33,452 nt of DNA, from positions 1-33,452 of IMG/VR virus record IMGVR_UViG_3300048691_000011; one strand, 5' to 3'. This DNA is from a virus. Positions 33,248 through 33,452 of this stretch are shown in pieces (positions within the stretch are counted from its first letter, which is position 1; every line of letters begins with the position of its first letter). Made by a program: the position numbers and the translations under genes. The notes under the pieces are model-generated. The model saw only the letters and a program-made list of their open reading frames with translations, was not told where the DNA came from and ran no database searches.

Positions 33248-33452
33248 CTGTTACGTAGTTCGTAAAACTACTCCCATGTTTCCACGGGTGTCGGACTATA
33301 TCACCACCCTTTACGGGTGAGTACTGCTTCGAAAAGCCATAAACTTGCTTCTCTACTCCCTTGCGGGATAGTCTCTGAACCTTACTCATAGCGCCATGTG
33401 AAGCCACCAGCCCTAGGCCGGATTCCTCGCACAACTTTTGAAATGTTTTGCC
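33248..33452 (-). ncRNA. Group I intron, 3' half (td-like), in DNA polymerase motif A
   Basis: The core sequence matches the T4 td intron pattern: GACTATCCC-GCAA-GGGAGTAG (33373-33353) and GATATAGTCC (33302-33293), the conserved P7/P3/P8 and 3' P7 elements. P9 is CCCGTG-GAAA-CATGGG (33288-33273), with a GNRA loop. A further hairpin GTAGTT-TTACG-AACTAC (33271-33255) follows. The intron should end with G 33248 or G 33245. The 5' half, including the guide and any homing endonuclease, lies beyond the window. The frame is open through the visible intron (start of 'KLCEESGLGLVASHG' near 33434), so part of it may be the end of an intron-encoded protein. Confidence 0.87.

Overview
The window is part of the genome of a lytic podovirus related to Escherichia phage N4 (Schitoviridae-like). 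Two things support this. The plus-strand late genes follow the order N4 uses: portal, small head protein, scaffold, N4-gp56-type major capsid protein, gp55-like, gp54-like, gp53-position, gp52-position, gp51-like, giant virion RNA polymerase (vRNAP). The 3496-residue protein at the end also carries the N4 vRNAP catalytic motifs at N4-like spacing. The host cannot be named from the sequence; base composition and gene families suit a proteobacterium.

Plus strand, 1-23039: the tail of an endolysin and a holin (lysis pair), then the head and virion genes. Intrinsic terminators follow the capsid gene, the gp55-like gene and the gp51-like gene, so expression can be stepped. The gp51-like protein has a muralytic-type domain. 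The vRNAP has a membrane-active-looking N-terminal region, a Lys-rich hinge, a T7/N4-type polymerase core and a zincin-like HELVH motif in its C-terminal half.

Middle, 23040-23626: about 590 bp without a credible gene between the two convergent gene blocks. It holds several hairpins and, on the minus strand, two tRNA T-arm-like hairpins, but no complete tRNA.

Minus strand, 33452 down to 23627: the replication block. In transcription order it has the family A DNA polymerase (in pieces), a class II ribonucleotide reductase, small proteins, a Cas4/RecB-like nuclease, a DUF3987 helicase/primase-like protein, a RecA-like ATPase, an N4 gp45-like single-stranded DNA-binding protein, a RusA-like resolvase and two small proteins. 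Several genes overlap by ATGA or TAATG, as expected for coupled translation.

The most unusual part is the polymerase. Within about 150 codons of its catalytic domain it is interrupted three times: by a group I intron in motif A, by the complete ribonucleotide reductase gene between motifs A and B, and by a 45-nt in-frame gap inside motif B. The gap has three in-frame TAA codons and a 14-bp hairpin with a GUAA loop. It is flanked by identical ACC codons and has a Shine-Dalgarno-like AAGGGA just before the second. It sits after exactly 46 codons of the downstream piece. This closely parallels the phage T4 topoisomerase, where a split subunit carries a 50-nt translational bypass after codon 46 of gene 60. 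I propose it as a new programmed bypassing (ribosome-hopping) element; this is inference and untested.
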